Assembly (NCBI GenBank): GCA_019454045.1
Contig: SKCR01001820.1
Location: 62,001 to 126,000 of the forward strand
Source of the DNA: Zanthoxylum bungeanum
Lineage: Eukaryota; Streptophyta; Magnoliopsida; Sapindales; Rutaceae
Direction: 5' to 3'
Length of the DNA: 64,000 nucleotides
Below are positions 60,308 to 64,000 of this stretch, piece by piece (positions within the stretch are counted from its first letter, which is position 1; the number at the start of each line of letters is the position of its first letter). The notes beneath the pieces were generated by a model that saw only the letters and a program-made list of their open reading frames with translations, made no database searches and was not told the DNA's origin. Both the position numbers and the translations under genes were made by a program.

Positions 60308-60655
60308 ACATAAAACTTTTCAAAAGATATAATCATCATTTAAGTTATTTAAAATGTAGAAAAATAAAAAGAATAAATAAAGCAAAAAATTATAAATATT
60401 TCATGAAATTAATCATCACTAAATACTAAATAAATTAATAATGTAATAAATATAATTTTGGATTTTAAAAATTTTAATAAATTAAATTATTCAATTAATT
60501 CTGTTTAATTTTTTAGTTAAATTTTTTTCTAATTCGATTCGGTTCAATTTTTAAATTAAAATATCGAATAATTACTTTTGAAAAAAAAAAAGTCGTCTTC
60601 TTTTTTCTAATTTGGTTCGATTTTCAATTTCAGTTATTTTTTTAAACCACCCCTA

Positions 60656-60663
60656 TATCCAAT
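60656..60663. repeat. 8-bp TSD TATCCAAT, right copy
   Basis: Matches 59362-59369. Confidence 0.85.
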
Positions 60664-60979
60664 TCTCATATTTTTTTTTTTCTTTATTTTCTTGTTAAGA
60701 ATTCATAAAGATCCAATCTTGATCCCCAATATTGAATCTTTACTCCACAAGAAGAGCAAAAAGGAGGATTGCTTGCTACACATACTATAGAACAAACAGT
60801 TGACCTTTTATCAAAATTTCAAGTTTCTGATTAATGATGCAATTTCTCATTAATACTTTCAACCCTGATCATCATATTGGGGGAGGGGGCTTTCACTGGA
60901 TACAATTGAGGCTAAAGAAGGCAAATCATTTACAGAGTAATACTAACTACAAACATCCAAACAGCCATGAGCAAGAAAT
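60664..60979 (-). other. 3' flank and probable 3' UTR of the MINDY gene
   Basis: About 316 bp between the hAT-like element and the MINDY stop codon. It presumably holds the 3' UTR. No poly(A) signal can be named with confidence. Confidence 0.5.
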
Positions 60980-63900
60980 TCACATTATACAGCACTTCTC
61001 TTTTGATTTTGATGCATCAGACTTGGAGGATGAAGATGGACTTCTGCCACTAAATCTTCCCACCTGCAGAATGTCAATTTCTTATTTGTCGAAAACTTCA
61101 TATACTGCTATATGTTAAAGAACATAAGCTAGGCAACTGTGTCTGCTTCCACGTATAGGAAAATATAATGAATCAGTCAAGGATTTTCAATGAAAGTCTT
61201 TCAATGTAAAATCCTAAAGGAATTGGCCTAAAAGAGTTGCAAAATTTCAGGGTGTTGGCCGTACGGATAATCAATTATTTGAACACAATTTCTTTTCTCC
61301 TGAAAGCTACAAACACTAATTTGTATTTTGGAAATGTCTTGTATCCGAAAACTATTTTTTGAAGATTCCCAGCCAAACGTATTTTCAAATAACGTTATCT
61401 CCTGTTTCTGAATATAAAAAACTGTATCCATGTTGTAAATCAAAAGTTCAAAGCATGATGAGGTATATATACCTGGGGACCTGTTACCAGTTTTGAACTG
61501 CCAGTTACAGACGGTTGCTGTTGCTGCAAAATAGGACGTTCTGGCTGTTGCTGCAAAATAGGACGTTCTGGCTGCTGCTCAAACTCTTGTTGCTGCAGAG
61601 CTATTGCCAGTTGTAGATCAGAACTGCAAGAACAAAAAAACACATGCAATTTAAATATAAATCTAACTCAAGGTGGACTGCATCAAGACATAAAATTCAT
61701 TATTCCTAGAAAAGTCTAAATTTCACACACAAGTTTCACAAATATTCTTTTAAATTTAGTCATTCCAACTATTTCTTCAAGCAATTATAATTTCATTACA
61801 TTTAAAAGCAGAATAACAGTTGAAACTTAAAAGCATGACAGAGTGAACAAAGGAAGTCAAAACTCCCACAATGGAAAATTTTGTCTTCCAGCAACTAACA
61901 TGCACAGGCCATTAATTACAGACTTACAGTAGACCTGTACCATCCTAAAAAATATAAATCAATAGATTCATCAGTAACGAAAGTTAAGGATAATTACTTC
62001 ATATCTGACCGTCCATGTGCTGTAGTATCATAATGGGCAAGATATTCCTGAGGCATGCAAAATAAAGCAAGTTTCGTTGCAGTCCTTGATGACAAGCAGA
62101 GAATTTTAGATCAGAAAGAGAAACATACAGCAGTATTGCTCATAGCACCATGTTCATCCCATGTCTCATTTGCATGACTTTCCACTTTAAATTCCTTGAA
62201 ATTGCTCATCATAAACAATGTATCTCCGTTGACCTAAGAGTATATGCAGGTAAAGTACAAATATGAAGTTAAATTTGGACAGAAAACGTAATTAGCACCC
62301 AAATAAACAGCATTATGAGTCAGTTACAATAGATTTTCAGAGCACGAGATTTTTTCCATATGGAATTTTAATCCAAATTCTGAGGAAAATGAGATGAAAT
62401 TAATCCTAACCCATACATATAATATGACATTTCACTCTCATCCCTTCCAGCTATGAATCAATTATCAAAATACTTAAGACCTTATTTAAGACATGAACCT
62501 TGGCGAATAGGATTACTGAGTAAACAGTTTTACCTCATTTAGTTTCTCCCACACCAAATCCGGCTGATTTATGTACCCTTGGTCGGTAGCTAAAAGATAA
62601 AGTTCGCCATCATACTACAAACGAAATGAGATCTGGTAAAACAAAATGTAACATAAGACCTTCTCTTCGAACTGCTCACTAGCTACACGCGTAGCTGGCA
62701 GTTCATAAGCAGTAATGCTACCAAGTAAATTACAGAAAAACTACATTACAGCTCCTAACTACCTTAAACATGGTGCTGAAGTGATTATTACGGAAGAAAA
62801 TACAAAGTTCTCTTTCCTTAAGACCATCTTGTAAACAGAAAAGCCTACAAAAGATAATAATATCAATTACAGAGCTTCTTCATATATGCAACACAACAAA
62901 TTCTCATGTGATCAGTCTGCAACGAGGTTAGGACTTGTATAGCTAAACACTGAAATTGACATACCCATAAAAAGTTAATTGACTGGCACTGTTCTTCAAA
63001 AAGCTCTTAATAAGTTCTCCTGAGAAAATGAATTTAAAAAAAAAGGTGATTCAAATTAATTTTAAAAACGTAGAAAACTATCACAACATAGAGATAATCA
63101 TGAACATCCTTGCTATAGAGCACCACTTACCTTGTTGTTGAGTGATTTCATCCTTACACTGAACATTACAGGCATCTGAAGTGCATTGGTCAGCTTGCTC
63201 AGCAAGAATCACCTCGCCTTCATACACAGGCTCCCGGTCTTCATACAATGCAGTTCCTGGATCTAATACACACTCCTCTCCTTCATATATAGGTTCTCTG
63301 CCATCAACGCTCGAGGTAAAAGTTTCAGGAACATCAGTAAGCTGTATTCTGCCACTAGATGAATCTGAATCCCCATGGGGAACAGAGAGACACCATACTT
63401 CAGTTGTGCTGCACCTACTTATATTATCAGCTGGTTCATGAACATTAACAGAAGTGGGTTTATTCTCAACTTCTTTGCCTCCTTGGGAAATATCTCTACA
63501 TGTCTCCACCACAGTTGCAGTATCTCTTCCAGGAGAAAAAGAAATTGTTTCCTCAACCTGGATCAATGTTTCAACACTAATCTTCTCAACCAGATCATTA
63601 GAAAGATTATTTTCTACAGATTCCATTTTAGAAGGCTTATCAAGCTTCATACCACCATAAGCCTTCAAGGATGAACTTGCTTCTTCCCCAGCAATATTCC
63701 CAAAAGATGCCATATTGTTATTGTTATTATCATTGCTCAAGAGAAAGCCATTATCTGATATGGAAGGTTCTGGCTGATGAAAATTTTGATTTTCTACATC
63801 ATTTTGTCTTTCTAATGTATGTGCAGACTCTGAAGGCACAACCATGTTGGAACATGTACTTTCATCAGAATTGACAAAAATAGTTGCACCATTAACATTT

Positions 63901-64000
63901 GCTTCAAGTGAATAGCCCAATGAACTAGGCCCTTCAGTCTCTGACAATTTCAAGGCTCTCAACAACTCATCTGCTTCTTCAAGATCCCCTTTTCTTAATA
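60980..64000 (-). CDS. MINDY: MINDY-family (DUF544/FAM63) Lys48-ubiquitin deubiquitinase, 3' part
   Basis: Eight exons in minus order: 64000-63131 (open at window edge), 63019-62965, 62844-62763, 62614-62534, 62233-62129, 62047-61998, 61623-61473, 61063-60980 (TGA 60982-60980). All listed introns have GT/AG ends and the phases join without a stop. The first exon starts with KGDLEEADELLRALKLSE, then a long Ser/Glu-rich, probably disordered stretch. Family hallmarks follow: SFLKNSASQLTFYG, ERELCIFFRNNHFSTMFK (containing the histidine expected in the active site), LYLLATDQGYINQPDLVWEK, VNGDTLFMMSNFKEFKVE. Next is a ubiquitin-binding MIU-like helix SDLQLAIALQQQEFEQQ (exon 61623-61473), then a Gln/Pro repeat. 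The C-terminus KEKCCIM fits a CaaX prenylation signal. The catalytic cysteine lies upstream, outside the window. MINDY enzymes trim Lys48-linked polyubiquitin. Confidence 0.9.
61505..61575 (-). repeat. 27-bp tandem repeat inside MINDY exon
   Basis: Two copies of a 27-bp unit encoding PERPILQQQ follow the MIU-like helix in exon 61623-61473. The reading frame is kept. Confidence 0.8.

Larger units (their letters stand above)
59370..60655. mobile_element. Non-autonomous hAT-like element carrying geminivirus-like DNA
   Basis: 1286 bp with ends TAGGGGCATGGTT and, on the other strand, TAGGGGTGGTT (the same apart from a 2-nt gap), flanked by perfect 8-bp TSD TATCCAAT. Next to the left end are CGGTTCGGTTCGG-type repeats often seen near the ends of small plant hAT elements. 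No transposase is encoded. The inner 59602-60307 is geminivirus-like: coat-protein C-terminus (+), movement-protein N-terminus (+), then coat-protein N-terminal part (-). Either viral DNA entered the transposon or the transposon captured it. Confidence 0.8.

Noticed and set aside
61228..61443. 71-codon frame as an extra MINDY exon
   Set aside because: It lies in the intron between 61473 and 61063; the flanking exons join in phase without it and its residues do not resemble the family.

Overview
This is plant nuclear DNA, most likely from a eudicot with a repeat-rich genome. It is AT-rich, full of LTR retrotransposons nested in one another, and holds one spliced host gene with GT/AG introns. 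There is no sign of prokaryotic or organellar DNA. All coordinates and joins below were worked out by eye. Family-level calls (Copia, Athila-type Ty3/gypsy, hAT, geminivirus, MINDY) rest on recognised motifs, not on searches.

Layout. 1-4243: LTR fragments of at least three families. 4244-13126: a decayed Copia element (family A, copy A1). 13127-13936: protease to start of reverse transcriptase of an Athila-type element, which resumes at 40860 on the far side of a large nest. 13937-40854: a family B Copia element with target-site duplication (TSD) ATTGG, carrying three further insertions: family A copy A2 (15909-25736, minus, TSD CGGGG) in its 5' LTR, an unrelated solo LTR (28170-30657, minus) in its integrase, and a gag-only Athila-type element (33661-39045, TSD GATGT) in its 3' LTR. 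41721-58000: two tandem gypsy-type LTR units (G1, G2). G1 is split by family A copy A3 (42295-54249, TSD CTATA), whose gag is in turn split by a family A solo LTR (47036-49090, TSD GAGAC). G2 is split by about 1.6 kb of geminivirus-like DNA (56157-57773). 59370-60655: a hAT-like element with 8-bp TSD TATCCAAT that also contains geminivirus-like coat-protein and movement-protein fragments. 60980-64000: the 3' part of a host gene on the minus strand, a MINDY-family (DUF544/FAM63) Lys48-ubiquitin deubiquitinase.

Most notable: (1) geminivirus-like DNA in two independent settings, with V2-like, coat-protein-like and BC1-type movement-protein-like frames in that order on one strand, an order that recalls the genus Citlodavirus rather than bipartite begomoviruses; one copy sits inside a hAT-like transposon just downstream of the MINDY gene. 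(2) Family A LTRs carry about nine consecutive hairpins of different stem sequence, all with a 3-nt loop, within about 300 bp. (3) The nest is resolved to exact TSDs, so the order of events can be read.

No retroelement here looks able to move: every gag/pol has stops or frameshifts. The viral relics also carry stops, truncations and an inversion. The only apparently intact gene is the MINDY gene, which is cut off by the right edge of the window.
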